This document shows, one piece after another, positions 1-6,229 of a stretch of DNA of 6,229 bases. Position 1 is the stretch's first letter. Each line of letters begins with the position of its first letter. A model generated the notes under the pieces. The model was not told the origin of the DNA. It worked only from the letters and a program-made list of their open reading frames with translations, and did no database searches. The DNA is from Porphyromonadaceae bacterium (GTDB lineage Bacteria; Bacteroidota; Bacteroidia; Bacteroidales; CAMTPD01), in NCBI GenBank assembly GCA_003447595.1, contig DLYT01000009.1, forward strand, positions 502-6,730. The letters run 5' to 3'. Position numbers and translations under genes: made by a program.

Positions 1-119
1 TCAAATGGCAATACCGAATATACAATAGCAAGGACAAGCCAAAATATAGCTTTACTTCTTCTTGTTTTAAGAAAGCGGCCTCCAATATGCTCTATCATCT
101 TTTTCATCACCATATTCAT
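1..119 (-). CDS. N-terminal fragment of a small membrane-associated protein, possibly DUF1232/YkvA-like (runs off the window)
   Basis: This is an open frame read leftward from an ATG at 117-119. It gives 39 complete residues before the window edge, with no stop. In-frame ATGs also lie at codons 3, 5 and 8, so the exact start is uncertain. The first Met after the upstream in-frame stop (183-185) was chosen. The product begins with a basic stretch (MKKMIEHIGGRFLKTRRSK) followed by a hydrophobic segment, AIFWLVLAIVYSVLPF, and then Asp or Glu. A hydrophobic run leading into Y-x-x-LP-[F/I]-D is how the DUF1232 (YkvA) domain usually starts, where DLIPD normally follows. Here that decisive part is outside the window, so the family is an inference and any one-pass membrane protein remains possible. 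It lies downstream of the tRNA terminator and so is probably transcribed separately. Confidence 0.55.
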   Translation of the reverse strand, partial: MNMVMKKMIEHIGGRFLKTRRSKAIFWLVLAIVYSVLPF

Positions 120-163
120 TTTACAACCTATAGGAGTAACAAATAAAAAGAAAGAATGGAATT

Positions 164-171
164 CAAACCTA
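164..171 (-). promoter_or_regulatory. Possible -7 box for the partial membrane protein gene
   Basis: The minus strand reads TAGGTTTG here, matching the Bacteroidales -7 consensus TAnnTTTG, 44 nt before the ATG at 119. At the expected -33 distance (N19) the sequence is TTTT, inside the T-run of the tRNA terminator, not TTTG. Only half of the promoter is therefore convincing. Confidence 0.35.
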
Positions 172-180
172 ATACTATTT

Positions 181-232
181 ATCTAAAATAAAAAAACCAA
201 TCGCTTGCCATAAATGACAAATGATTGGTTTT
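181..232 (-). terminator. Intrinsic terminator of the tRNA-Pro transcript
   Basis: On the minus strand the arms AAAACCAATC (223-232) and GATTGGTTTT (193-202) pair perfectly over 10 bp. The stem continues inward for eight more positions with one A-C mismatch and two G-U pairs, closing on the four-base loop TTTA (211-214). The 3' arm runs into a T-rich tract (191-196 and beyond). It starts 5 nt after the tRNA 3' end, so it should end transcripts from the tRNA promoter and any read-through from aroB. Confidence 0.85.
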
Positions 233-236
233 CAAG

Positions 237-311
237 TCGGGGTGACTGGATTCGAACCAGCGACCACACGCCCCCCAGACGTGTACTCTAACCGGGCTGA
301 GCTACACCCCG
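237..311 (-). tRNA. tRNA-Pro, anticodon GGG
   Basis: The minus strand folds into a full 75-nt cloverleaf. The acceptor stem CGGGGTG pairs with CACCCCG, followed by discriminator A. The D arm is GCTC/GAGT, with G18-G19 in its loop. The anticodon stem is CACGT/GCGTG with loop CTGGGGG, so positions 34-36 are GGG (proline, reading CCC and CCU). The T arm is GCTGG/CCAGT with loop TTCGAAT. The CCA end is not encoded (ACTTG follows), so it must be added after transcription. The gene is 29 nt downstream of the aroB stop with no terminator between them. Confidence 0.97.
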
Positions 312-321
312 CAATTCAGAG

Positions 322-352
322 CAAATTTATTTAATATAGACTAAAATCCAAA
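322..352 (-). promoter_or_regulatory. Promoter of the tRNA-Pro gene
   Basis: The minus strand shows TTTG (349-352), a 19-nt spacer and TAAATTTG (322-329), an exact match to the Bacteroidales TTTG / TAnnTTTG promoter. The -7 box ends 10 nt before the mature tRNA 5' end, so transcription should start only a few bases upstream of the tRNA. The -33 box lies inside the aroB coding sequence, in the codons for its penultimate Phe-Gly. Confidence 0.75.
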
Positions 353-1405
353 TGAATCTCTATAAAAATCGAGCGACTCATCTATTAATTTGCGATCAAC
401 ATTCTGATCAATCATCACCTCTCCTACATCTTTGAGAAGTGTAAAGTTGATTACACCACCCTCATTCTTCTTATCATGAAGCATATAAGCATATAGTGCA
501 TCAAAATCGGTACAATCAAACACAAAAGGAGGGTAAAATTCTTTTACAAAGGAAACAACCTTTGATAGAACTTCCCCGGGAAAACCACACAGTTTGTATG
601 AAAGATATAATTCACAAATTAATCCGGCCGCAACAGCATGACCGTGCAATAAAGGCTTATCTTTCTTAAACGACAAGCTTTCAAATGCATGACCGATTGT
701 ATGACCAAGGTTCAATGCTTTGCGAATTCCTCTTTCAAACGGATCTTCCTCTACTATGCGTTCTTTTACCTCAACTGATGTTACGACTAACTCTTTTAGC
801 AAAGCCAGATCTGGTGTATTCAAGTCAAAGCTCAATGTCAAAGCTAGCGTTTGCTGATCACTCAACAATGCGTGCTTGATCATTTCACTATAACCAGACA
901 GCAAGTTGTCATGATCTATCGTTTTGAAGAATTCGGTTTCAATAAACACACACAAAGGAGGATAAAACGATCCAACTTCATTTTTAAGCCCATTGAAATT
1001 GATTCCGGTCTTTCCACCTACTGCTGCATCAACTGCAGCCATTAGTGTAGTAGGAATATTAACCGACTTCATTCCTCGCTTGAATGTAGCAGCGGCAAAA
1101 CCACCCATATCGGTAATCATACCACCACCAAGGTTGATCATCAGTGAACCTCTGGAAGCTCCACCATTAGACAGAAGCTCCCAGATTTCACTTAATTGAT
1201 TTATATTTTTGTTTAAGTCGCCGGCTTTTACAGTAATAACTGTTGCATCATTTATTTGAGAGACCTCTTTAATAAGCGGGAAACAATGTTCCAACGTATT
1301 CGTATCCGTCAATACAAACAATCGATCATACGATGTATTCTCTAAAAACGTTGCAATATCCTTTTTGAGGTCACTGCATCTTACCACACGACTAAACTTT
1401 TCCAT
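341..1405 (-). CDS. aroB: 3-dehydroquinate synthase
   Basis: This cytoplasmic enzyme converts DAHP to 3-dehydroquinate, the second step of the shikimate pathway to aromatic amino acids. It uses NAD+ and a divalent metal. The 354-residue product is full length for the family. The NAD-binding glycine-rich stretch is NLGGGMITDMGGF (residues 91-103), followed by PTTLMAAVDAAVGGKTG (118-134) and KNE (141-143). By alignment from memory with the Aspergillus enzyme, the metal ligands are E174 (GYSEMIKH), H235 (GHTIGH) and H254 (LLHGH). R225 and K229 lie in the conserved segment before the GHTIGH motif. No key residue is missing. The ATG at 1403-1405 is 3 nt after the alaS stop and has no clear Shine-Dalgarno site, which is usual in this phylum. 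The tight spacing indicates co-transcription with alaS. No terminator follows aroB before the tRNA gene. Confidence 0.97.
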   Translation of the reverse strand: MEKFSRVVRCSDLKKDIATFLENTSYDRLFVLTDTNTLEHCFPLIKEVSQINDATVITVKAGDLNKNINQLSEIWELLSNGGASRGSLMINLGGGMITDMGGFAAATFKRGMKSVNIPTTLMAAVDAAVGGKTGINFNGLKNEVGSFYPPLCVFIETEFFKTIDHDNLLSGYSEMIKHALLSDQQTLALTLSFDLNTPDLALLKELVVTSVEVKERIVEEDPFERGIRKALNLGHTIGHAFESLSFKKDKPLLHGHAVAAGLICELYLSYKLCGFPGEVLSKVVSFVKEFYPPFVFDCTDFDALYAYMLHDKKNEGGVINFTLLKDVGEVMIDQNVDRKLIDESLDFYRDSFGF

Positions 1406-1408
1406 AAT

Positions 1409-4024
1409 TTATAAACCTGCTTTTTGAATAATTTCATCTACTGCGATTGACAAACCGCTTGCATCTTTACCTCCGGCTGTTGCGAAATGAGCTTGGCCAC
1501 CGCCACCACCTTTGATGTGCTTAGCTCCGTCTCTAACCAATTGAGATGCATTTTTACCGGCAGCAACTAAATCATCACTCATCATTACTTGAAGAAGTGG
1601 TTTACCATCGGTTTCTACACCTGCAACGAAGAAGAATGAACCAAGTTCACCTTTCAATTGGAATGCGATGTCTTTCATTGCATCAGCGCTAGCATTACCT
1701 TTGAATACAAGAAGTTTTGTACCGTTTACATCTTGTGCAGATGCTACGATCTCTTGCTTCAATTGTTTTGCTTTTTCTTTTGCGAATTCAGCCATTTGTT
1801 TTTTCAACTCAGCGTTTTCATCAAGAGACTTCTTCACAGCTTGAACAAGATTTGGCATGTTGTTCATCATTGCACGAAGTTCTTTCAACACATCTTGCTG
1901 AGCATAATAGTAGTTATCAGCAGCTTCTGCGGTTACAGCTTCGATACGGCGTACACCTGCAGCGATTGAACTTTCTGCCACGATGCGCAATGAACCGATA
2001 TTTCCGGTTGCCGAAGCATGCGTACCACCACAAAGTTCTACCGATGAGCCATATTTAACAACGCGAACCTCATCACCGTATTTTTCACCGAATAGAGCCA
2101 TCGCACCCATTTCCTTCGCTTCTGCGATAGGTAGATTACGATGTTCTTCCATCATGAAATTGGCACGAATCTTTTCACCTACAATCTCTTCAACTTTACG
2201 AAGCTCTTCATCAGATACTTTGTGGAAGTGAGAGAAATCGAAACGTAGCATTTCAGGAGAAACAAACGAACCTTTTTGTTCAACGTGCGAGCCAAGTACT
2301 TCTCTCAATGCCTCGTGAAGCAAGTGAGTAGCAGTGTGGTTACACTCTGATTGTTTGCGTTTCTTTTCGTTGATTTTAGCTACGAATGTTGCCGTTGGAT
2401 CTTGAGGCATTTTTGCCAAGATATGCACCGCAAGGTTGTTTTCACGTTTAGTATCTAAAACTTCTACGGTTTCAGTTTCTGAAATCAACCATCCTGTATC
2501 TCCTACCTGACCACCCATTTCTGCATAGAAAGGAGTTTTCTCAAGAACAACTTGGAATAATTCTTTATTTTTTTGTTTGATCTTGCGATAACGAAGAATC
2601 TCCGTTTCACATGCTGCAAGATCATAACCTACGAATGTACTGTCGCCATTTTTCAAAGAAACCCAGTCTCCGGTTTCGATAGCAGCAGCATTTCTAGCTC
2701 TTTCTTTTTGCTTTTGCATCTCTGCGTCGAACTCTGCAACATTTACAGACATTCCGTTTTCACGAAGAATAAGCTCTGTAAGGTCAAGAGGGAAACCGTA
2801 TGTATCGTAAAGTACAAATGCATCTACACCGCTCACCTCAGTTTTACCAGCAGCTTTTGCTTCATCCATACGTTTCTCCAACAAACGAATACCAGTTTCA
2901 AGCGTACGAAGGAATGATTCTTCTTCTTCTTTGATAACCTTTTCGATCAATGTTTTTTGAGAAACAAGTTCCGGATAAGCATCTCCCATTGTATCGATCA
3001 ATGCAGGAATCAACTTATACATGAATGCTTGGTGCTGACCAAGGAATGTGTAGCCGTAACGTACGGCACGACGTAAAATACGACGAATTACATAACCGGC
3101 TTTAGCATTTGACGGAAGTTGGCCGTCTGTAATAGAAAATGCAATTGTACGGATATGGTCGGCAATTACACGCATTGCGATGTCTTTTTGCTCGTCTTTG
3201 CCATATTCTGTACCGGCTAGTGCAGCCATTGCTTTGATAATTGGTTGGAATACGTCTGTATCATAGTTTGACAATACACCTTGCATTGCCATACACAAAC
3301 GTTCAAATCCCATACCTGTATCAATAACCTTCGCAGGAAGGCCATCTAATGTACCATCTGCTTTACGGTTGTATTGCATAAATACAAGGTTCCAGATTTC
3401 GATAACCTGCGGATGGCTTTCATTTACCAAAGTAAGACCATTTACTTTTGCACGTTCTTCGTCTGGACGAATATCAATGTGGATTTCTGAGCAAGGACCG
3501 CAAGGACCTGTGTCACCCATTTCCCAGAAGTTATCTTTTTTGTTACCGTTGATAATTCTATCTTTTGGTAAAAACTTTTCCCAGTATGAAGCAGCTTCAT
3601 CATCGCGAGACAAACCTTCTTCAGGGCTACCTTCAAATACGGTTGCATAAAGTCTGTTCGGATCAAGCTTAAGTACATTTACTAGATATTCCCAAGCCCA
3701 TTCGATTGCTTCCTTCTTGAAGTAATCACCAAACGACCAGTTACCAAGCATTTCGAACATGGTATGGTGGTATGTATCGTGACCTACTTCTTCAAGGTCG
3801 TTATGCTTACCGCTTACGCGCAAACATTTTTGCGAGTCGGCAACACGTGGATACTTAATAGGAACATTACCTAGGATAATGTCTTTGAACTGATTCATTC
3901 CGGCGTTGGTAAACATCAAAGTCGGATCGTCTTTAATTACCATCGGAGCAGAAGGAACAATCTGATGTCCCTTAGAAGCAAAGAATACTTTAAATGATTC
4001 TCGAATCTCTTTTGCTGTCAACAT
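1409..4024 (-). CDS. alaS: Alanyl-tRNA synthetase
   Basis: This class II synthetase charges tRNA-Ala in the cytoplasm and removes mischarged Ser or Gly with its editing domain. The product has 871 residues, close to the usual bacterial length (about 876). The catalytic domain runs to about residue 250. It contains the motif 2 region ([19 protein letters not shown], 69-87), a CGPCSE element (175-180) and motif 3 (DTGMGFERL, 235-243). The tRNA-recognition helical region follows to about 450. The editing domain has AEMGGQ (501-506) and zinc ligands H563 and H567 (HTATH), C665 and H669 (CGGTH). A lysine-rich coiled segment (about 705-760) leads to the C-Ala domain with its glycine run [14 protein letters not shown] (839-852). 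All expected motifs are intact. The ATG at 4022-4024 gives the standard N-terminus [11 protein letters not shown]. It is the first gene of an operon with aroB, driven by the promoter at 4068-4101. Confidence 0.98.
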   Translation of the reverse strand: MLTAKEIRESFKVFFASKGHQIVPSAPMVIKDDPTLMFTNAGMNQFKDIILGNVPIKYPRVADSQKCLRVSGKHNDLEEVGHDTYHHTMFEMLGNWSFGDYFKKEAIEWAWEYLVNVLKLDPNRLYATVFEGSPEEGLSRDDEAASYWEKFLPKDRIINGNKKDNFWEMGDTGPCGPCSEIHIDIRPDEERAKVNGLTLVNESHPQVIEIWNLVFMQYNRKADGTLDGLPAKVIDTGMGFERLCMAMQGVLSNYDTDVFQPIIKAMAALAGTEYGKDEQKDIAMRVIADHIRTIAFSITDGQLPSNAKAGYVIRRILRRAVRYGYTFLGQHQAFMYKLIPALIDTMGDAYPELVSQKTLIEKVIKEEEESFLRTLETGIRLLEKRMDEAKAAGKTEVSGVDAFVLYDTYGFPLDLTELILRENGMSVNVAEFDAEMQKQKERARNAAAIETGDWVSLKNGDSTFVGYDLAACETEILRYRKIKQKNKELFQVVLEKTPFYAEMGGQVGDTGWLISETETVEVLDTKRENNLAVHILAKMPQDPTATFVAKINEKKRKQSECNHTATHLLHEALREVLGSHVEQKGSFVSPEMLRFDFSHFHKVSDEELRKVEEIVGEKIRANFMMEEHRNLPIAEAKEMGAMALFGEKYGDEVRVVKYGSSVELCGGTHASATGNIGSLRIVAESSIAAGVRRIEAVTAEAADNYYYAQQDVLKELRAMMNNMPNLVQAVKKSLDENAELKKQMAEFAKEKAKQLKQEIVASAQDVNGTKLLVFKGNASADAMKDIAFQLKGELGSFFFVAGVETDGKPLLQVMMSDDLVAAGKNASQLVRDGAKHIKGGGGGQAHFATAGGKDASGLSIAVDEIIQKAGL

Positions 4025-4063
4025 AAATACTTATCTGGTTGTCGTTAATATTCTGAAATGCAG

Positions 4064-4094
4064 TTTGCAAAAATACGGCAAATAATTATTTTTG
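4064..4094 (+). promoter_or_regulatory. Promoter of the M23 peptidase-merR unit
   Basis: The plus strand reads TTTG (4064-4067), a 19-nt spacer and TATTTTTG (4087-4094), an exact fit to the Bacteroidales TTTG / TAnnTTTG promoter. Predicted start is near 4101, giving a leader of about 34 nt. The -33 box directly abuts the -7 box of the divergent alaS promoter. Confidence 0.72.
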
Positions 4095-4101
4095 CCACAA
4101 A
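4068..4101 (-). promoter_or_regulatory. Probable alaS-aroB promoter
   Basis: The minus strand has TATTTTTG (4068-4075), an exact TAnnTTTG -7 box, with TTTG at 4098-4101 as a candidate -33 box. The spacer is 22 nt, slightly longer than the 19 nt of the other two good promoters in the window. Predicted transcription start is near 4061, giving a leader of roughly 37 nt before the alaS ATG. It overlaps the opposing peptidase promoter almost completely. Confidence 0.55.
4077..4096. repeat. Short inverted repeat between the divergent promoters
   Basis: GGCAAA (4077-4082) and TTTGCC (4091-4096) form an inverted repeat around an 8-base AT-only spacer. A perfect 12-base palindrome, AAATAATTATTT, lies within it at 4080-4091. 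It overlaps the plus-strand -7 box and lies in the spacer of the minus-strand promoter, so it is a plausible operator. AT-rich DNA makes short palindromes common, and no binding protein can be named from sequence. Confidence 0.35.
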
Positions 4102-4134
4102 CACTTCGTTAATTAATTTATCAGTCGACCACAA

Positions 4135-5106
4135 ATGCGCAAAAAAACATACTTTCTGTACAATCCGAAAACTTTAACGTATGAGCGGGTCTATCCTTCA
4201 TTCAAGCAAAAGATGTTTGGAGTAATACGCCATTTGAGTATCGGTATCGTTATCGGAGTCGGTTTATTTTTCGGTATTACCTACCTTTTCGAATCTCCGC
4301 TCGAAAAGCAATTACGTAAAGAAAATAAGTTGCTTCAAACTCAATACGAGGTACTTTCTCTGCGACTCAATAGCGCATTGGAAGTACTCGACGACATACA
4401 AGAACGGGACGAAAACTTGTATCGCGCCATATTTCAAGCCGAATCGATTCCGATCTCGGTACGTAAATCGGGCTTTGGAGGGGTAGACCGTTATGAACAC
4501 CTTACCAGTTTGTCGAATCCCGACTTGGTGATTTCTACAACCCGCAAGATGGATATGCTTTCGAAGCAATTGTATGTACAGTCAAATTCCCTCAATGAAC
4601 TTGTCGACATTGGAAAGTCGCAAGAAGAACGTCTAAAATGCATCCCCGCAATTCAGCCTGTTTCGAATAAAGATCTCACCAGACTGGCTTCGGGATATGG
4701 TATGCGTATCGACCCTATTTATCGTACTCCTAAATTTCATGCAGGAATGGACTTCACTGCAAAAAAAGGGACCGATGTGTATGCTACAGGCAATGGAAAG
4801 ATTACCTTTGCAGGATGGAGACAAGGATATGGTAATTGTATCATTGTCAATCATGGCTTCGGTTACGAAACCTTATACGGTCACTTGGACAAAATCAAGA
4901 CTCGTGTAGGTAAAACGGTAACCCGTGGCGAAATCATTGGAACCGTTGGAAACACAGGAAAGTCAACCGGCAACCACCTTCACTATGAAGTAATGGTAAG
5001 AGGTAAAAACGATAATCCGGCTAAATACTACTTCATGGATCTTACTCCTGAAGAATATGAACGCATGATTCAATTGGCAGATAGCCGTGGACAGGTTATG
5101 GACTAA
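4135..5106 (+). CDS. Membrane-anchored M23 (LytM-type) peptidoglycan endopeptidase
   Basis: This is a 323-residue envelope protein predicted to cut peptide cross-links in peptidoglycan in the periplasm. The N-terminus is a cytoplasmic tail (1-34) with positive charge, then one transmembrane segment (about 35-52, IGIVIGVGLFFGITYLF) without a cleavage site or lipobox. A likely coiled coil follows (about 53-95), then a linker and the M23 domain (about 180-295). Zinc ligands by family comparison are H202 and D206 (HAGMD) and H283 (HLH). Catalytic histidines are H250 (YGHLD) and H281. All are present, so it looks like an active enzyme and not a degenerate LytM regulator such as EnvC or NlpD. The substrate bond cannot be told from sequence. 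The ATG at 4135 is 41 nt past the -7 box and has no Shine-Dalgarno site. A merR-family gene follows after 18 nt, probably in the same transcript. Confidence 0.93.
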   Translation: MRKKTYFLYNPKTLTYERVYPSFKQKMFGVIRHLSIGIVIGVGLFFGITYLFESPLEKQLRKENKLLQTQYEVLSLRLNSALEVLDDIQERDENLYRAIFQAESIPISVRKSGFGGVDRYEHLTSLSNPDLVISTTRKMDMLSKQLYVQSNSLNELVDIGKSQEERLKCIPAIQPVSNKDLTRLASGYGMRIDPIYRTPKFHAGMDFTAKKGTDVYATGNGKITFAGWRQGYGNCIIVNHGFGYETLYGHLDKIKTRVGKTVTRGEIIGTVGNTGKSTGNHLHYEVMVRGKNDNPAKYYFMDLTPEEYERMIQLADSRGQVMD

Positions 5107-5124
5107 TTAAATTGGACTAAAATT

Positions 5125-5478
5125 ATGGCACTAAATAAGAATAAAGATCTAAAACTATTCTACTCGATTGGTGAAGTAGCCAAGATGTTTGGAATAAATG
5201 AGTCGACACTCCGTTTTTGGGAAAAAGAGTTTGACATTATCAATCCGCGTAAATCGGGGAAGGGTACTCGATATTATAAGAAAGAAGATATTGAGAATGT
5301 ACGATTGGTCTTCCATCTGGTAAAAGAAAGAGGTCTTACTCTTGCCGGTGCCAAACAAAAAATCAAAGACAACCCTGAAAACACAAAGAAAAACGAGGAG
5401 GTTGTTGCTCGCCTGAAGGGTATAAAAGAAGAGCTTCTCGCTCTCAAAGATATCTTTGATGCAATAGATAAAGCATAA
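5125..5478 (+). CDS. Short MerR-family transcriptional regulator
   Basis: The product has 117 residues. A MerR winged helix-turn-helix occupies residues 11-80. It begins with YSIGEVAKMFGINESTLRFWEKEF (13-36), continues through the wing GKGTRYYKKEDI (45-56), and has the second helical part VKERGLTLAGAKQKI (66-80). Residues 86-114 form a charged helix suitable for antiparallel dimerisation. No effector-binding domain follows, and there is no cysteine in the protein, so it is not a classical metal or redox sensor of the MerR/CueR/SoxR kind. Its ligand and target are unknown. It sits 18 nt behind the M23 peptidase gene with no promoter seen in the gap and is followed by a strong terminator, so the two genes probably form a unit. 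Nearby candidate targets include the divergent promoter region at 4064-4101, but nothing in the sequence proves this. Confidence 0.92.
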   Translation: MALNKNKDLKLFYSIGEVAKMFGINESTLRFWEKEFDIINPRKSGKGTRYYKKEDIENVRLVFHLVKERGLTLAGAKQKIKDNPENTKKNEEVVARLKGIKEELLALKDIFDAIDKA

Positions 5479-5516
5479 TAACAGATCAGCTTTAATAAAA
5501 CGATCATCAGAATAAA

Positions 5517-5564
5517 GAAAGCTCGGTTATTTGTATTCTACGAAATACAAATAACCGAGCTTTT
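5517..5564. terminator. Bidirectional intrinsic terminator between merR and the RSH gene
   Basis: Arms at 5518-5537 and 5544-5563 are perfect reverse complements over 20 bp, with a 6-base loop CTACGA. The core is GCTCGG paired with CCGAGC at the base of the stem. T-rich sequence follows on both strands: TTTTATATAT on plus, and TTTCTTTATT on minus. The flanking genes converge on it, the merR stop being 39 nt before and the RSH stop 24 nt after, so one hairpin can end both transcripts. Confidence 0.9.
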
Positions 5565-5587
5565 ATATATACCTGTTGTTTTTATCG

Positions 5588-6229
5588 TTATTCGGCAACT
5601 CTAGCTACAGATTTCACATTCTCAACCTTTGCTAGTCTATTGCAAATATTCTGAATATCTGAGATGTCATGCACATACAATTGCACTCTGCCTTCAAAGA
5701 ATCCATCTTTTGCTTCCAAAACAATCTTTCGCATGTTGACAGAAAACTCTTCCGAAATCGTACGTACAATTATATTTAAAATACCCATCGCGTCAATTCC
5801 TTTGATTTCTAAGGTAGCCGGATAAGTAAAGCTACTGTGATCTGACCATTCGGTTGTAAGAATACGTTCTCCGAAGGAGCTCATTAATCGCAATCCAATA
5901 GGACAAGAGCGTTTGTGAATCGTTACCGAGTTGTCGTCATTGAGAAACCCAAAAACTTCATCTCCCGGTATTGGTTTACAACAATCTGCAATCTGATAGT
6001 TTCTTTCAAATGCGATCTCCTTCAATTGATAGATCTTTTTCTTATCTATCTTTTGTTGTGACAAATCACAATGAGGCAGTTTCTCTGTTTCTTCTTTTCC
6101 ACCAACTCCAAATGCTTGTTTTACGTAGTTGAAAAAGCCGCTCTTCTTCTTATTATAATTAAGAATCTTGGCTAGATTATCTGCAAGTTCTATATCCCCT
6201 TTTGCAACAGAGCAGAAAAACTCATCGCG
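5588..6229 (-). CDS. RelA/SpoT homologue (RSH), C-terminal regulatory part (start outside window)
   Basis: RSH enzymes make and/or degrade the alarmone (p)ppGpp in the stringent response. Only the last 213 residues are visible; the frame stays open to the window edge. The catalytic hydrolase, synthetase and TGS domains, if present, lie outside. Seen here, in visible numbering, are a helical stretch (1-50, RDEFFCSVAKGDIELADN and on) and a lysine-rich linker. The conserved-cysteine/zinc-finger domain follows: C83-C84 in ADCCKPIPGDEVFGF, and H105 and C109 in HKRSCP. The C-terminal ACT/RRM domain (about 137-213) begins TYPATLEIKGIDAMGIL. These modules bind the ribosome or control the catalytic half in long RSH proteins. 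Whether it is RelA-like or bifunctional Rel/SpoT-like cannot be told without the N-terminus. A TTG at 6062-6064 is an internal leucine codon, not a start. The gene converges on merR. Confidence 0.93.
   Translation of the reverse strand, partial: RDEFFCSVAKGDIELADNLAKILNYNKKKSGFFNYVKQAFGVGGKEETEKLPHCDLSQQKIDKKKIYQLKEIAFERNYQIADCCKPIPGDEVFGFLNDDNSVTIHKRSCPIGLRLMSSFGERILTTEWSDHSSFTYPATLEIKGIDAMGILNIIVRTISEEFSVNMRKIVLEAKDGFFEGRVQLYVHDISDIQNICNRLAKVENVKSVARVAE

Noticed and set aside
312..340. A terminator between aroB and tRNA-Pro
   Set aside because: The 29 bases contain no inverted repeat with a T-run; they hold the tRNA -7 box and most of the promoter spacer.
1717..2058. A 113-codon open frame on the plus strand inside alaS
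   Set aside because: It lies wholly antisense to the editing and C-terminal part of alaS, its translation shows no domain, and no promoter box precedes it. It is a shadow of the real gene.
2573..2917. A 114-codon plus-strand open frame inside alaS
   Set aside because: The translation is rich in Cys, Phe and Ser with no recognisable motif, and the opposite strand encodes a conserved part of AlaS.
4025..4063. A riboswitch or T-box-like leader ahead of alaS
   Set aside because: The predicted leader is only about 37 nt with no stable hairpin, too short for such elements.
5125..5478. A metal- or redox-sensing MerR regulator
   Set aside because: The protein has no cysteine and no C-terminal sensor loop or effector domain, and no metal-resistance gene is nearby.
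5274..5507. A 77-codon minus-strand frame antisense to merR
   Set aside because: It is a low-complexity Ser/Phe/Arg-rich translation opposite a well-supported gene, with no initiation context.
6062..6064. TTG as the start of the RSH-like gene
   Set aside because: The frame remains open upstream to the window edge with plausible RSH sequence, so this is an internal codon.
1..6229. CRISPR array, insertion sequence, prophage or defence system
   Set aside because: No regularly spaced repeats, transposase or integrase motifs or target duplications are seen. The tRNA gene is not followed by an integrase or a repeated tRNA fragment within the window.

Overview
The window looks like ordinary core chromosome of a member of the Bacteroidota, most likely order Bacteroidales. 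The protein sequences fit this: the AlaS N-terminus and the aroB NAD-binding region resemble Bacteroides/Parabacteroides proteins as I remember them. So do the promoter elements (TTTG about 19 nt before TAnnTTTG), the lack of clear Shine-Dalgarno sites and the AT-rich intergenic DNA. The genus cannot be settled by reading alone. There is no sign of a mobile element, prophage, CRISPR array or horizontally acquired island.

Layout, left to right. (1) Positions 1-119, minus strand: the first 39 residues of a small membrane-associated protein, possibly DUF1232/YkvA-like, cut by the window edge. (2) 181-232: a strong terminator hairpin for the tRNA that follows. (3) 237-311, minus: tRNA-Pro with anticodon GGG and no encoded CCA. 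Its promoter reaches back into the last codons of aroB. (4) 341-1405, minus: aroB, 3-dehydroquinate synthase. (5) 1409-4024, minus: alaS, alanyl-tRNA synthetase, 3 nt upstream of aroB and almost certainly co-transcribed with it. (6) 4025-4134: a 110-bp divergent intergenic region holding two overlapping promoters. (7) 4135-5106, plus: a membrane-anchored M23 (LytM-type) peptidase with intact catalytic residues. (8) 5125-5478, plus: a short MerR-family regulator, 18 nt behind the peptidase. (9) 5479-5587: a bidirectional terminator with a perfect 20-bp stem. (10) 5588-6229, minus: the C-terminal 213 residues of a RelA/SpoT homologue, cut by the window edge.

The minus-strand unit alaS-aroB-(tRNA-Pro) links tRNA charging with the shikimate pathway. 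The plus-strand unit links a cell-wall hydrolase with a DNA-binding protein, and a stringent-response enzyme converges on it. I did not find a previously undescribed system. The points worth a second look are regulatory: the interlocked divergent promoters between alaS and the peptidase gene, the tRNA promoter inside the end of aroB, and the unknown target of the effector-less MerR protein.
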